Positions 63,737-64,000 of a stretch of DNA of 64,000 bases are shown one piece after another. Under the pieces are notes generated by a model. It was not told the origin of the DNA and made no database searches. It was given only the letters and a program-made list of their open reading frames with translations. The DNA is from Hypericum androsaemum (taxonomy: Eukaryota; Streptophyta; Magnoliopsida; Malpighiales; Hypericaceae), in contig OZ023190.1 in the NCBI GenBank assembly GCA_963995505.1, positions 11,092,092-11,156,091 on the forward strand. The letters run 5' to 3'. The position numbers were made by a program, and so were the translations under genes. How positions within the stretch are numbered: the stretch's first letter is position 1; each line of letters starts with the position of its first letter.

Positions 63737-64000
63737 TAGGAGTGTGCAAATGATATTCGGTATTTTTTCTATTTTCGGGATTGGTATTTCGGTATTCAGA
63801 ATTTTACTCAGTATCAATTTTGGAAAATTTCAGTGAATTGAAATATTCTGTTTATTTTTGGTATATATCGGTATTATTCCGAAATACCTAGGAGTAAACA
63901 AATGTTAATTGAAATTCGGTAAATTCGGTAAAATTTTGGTAATCGGTAATTTGAAATTGGTAAATCGGTGTTCGGTAATCAATTCGGTATAAGGTTTTTG
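63737..64000 (+). mobile_element. hAT-like terminus, element running off the window
   Basis: TAGGAGTGTGCAAATG at 63737 looks like a hAT-type end and is followed by TCGGTA-rich subterminal repeats. A second, similar start TAGGAGTAAACAAATG occurs at 63889, so two related elements may be nested or duplicated. The other ends are outside the window. Confidence 0.4.

Overview
The window looks like nuclear DNA of a flowering plant, probably a eudicot. Protein genes carry spliceosomal GT-AG introns, intergenic DNA is AT-rich, and the recognisable families include plant-specific ones (NPH3/BTB, GT34 glycosyltransferase, CLE peptide, peroxisomal adenine nucleotide carrier). Ty1/copia, Ty3/gypsy, LINE, SINE, hAT-like and Mutator-like elements fill much of the rest. 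I cannot name the species. All exon boundaries were placed by hand from GT/AG sites, reading-frame continuity and remembered family sequences.

Layout. 1-3.5 kb: the 5' part of a minus-strand copia element, then a decayed plus-strand copia RT/RNase H remnant. 3.8-4.1 kb: a broken ribosomal protein L10 retrocopy. 4.4-7.1 kb: a hAT-like element inside a tandem duplication, and a 1.1-kb Mutator-like foldback element with a perfect 9-bp target duplication. 7.1-11.7 kb: four tandem units of about 1.14 kb, each of which is itself a long inverted repeat, the strangest structure in the window. 12-23.6 kb: an alpha-crystallin-domain gene (IDM2/IDM3 type), an NF-YC-like gene scrap, a plastid-targeted-looking membrane protein gene, a GT34 galactomannan galactosyltransferase-like gene, two short SINEs and an NPH3/BTB gene. 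24-25 kb: a hAT-like element holding a 5'-truncated LINE scrap. 26-43.5 kb: a 14-exon mitochondrial Rho GTPase (MIRO), an ORF1-only LINE, a peroxisomal adenine nucleotide carrier (PNC) and a YIP1-family protein. 46.1 kb: a small CLE-peptide gene. 46.9-59.7 kb: a nest of three LTR elements, all apparently lacking a full pol. 59.7-64 kb: repeat-rich DNA with a Mutator-like element, LINE-like scraps and hAT-like termini.

How the genes relate. These are independent plant genes, not an operon. MIRO (mitochondrial outer membrane), PNC (peroxisomal membrane) and YIP1 (Golgi/TGN membrane) lie in one orientation over 17 kb. As I recall the Arabidopsis map, MIRO, PNC and YIP1 family members are also neighbours there, so this may be an old conserved block. 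The transposons are datable relative to each other by nesting and LTR divergence: outer copia oldest, then the 2-kb copia derivative, then the gypsy element.
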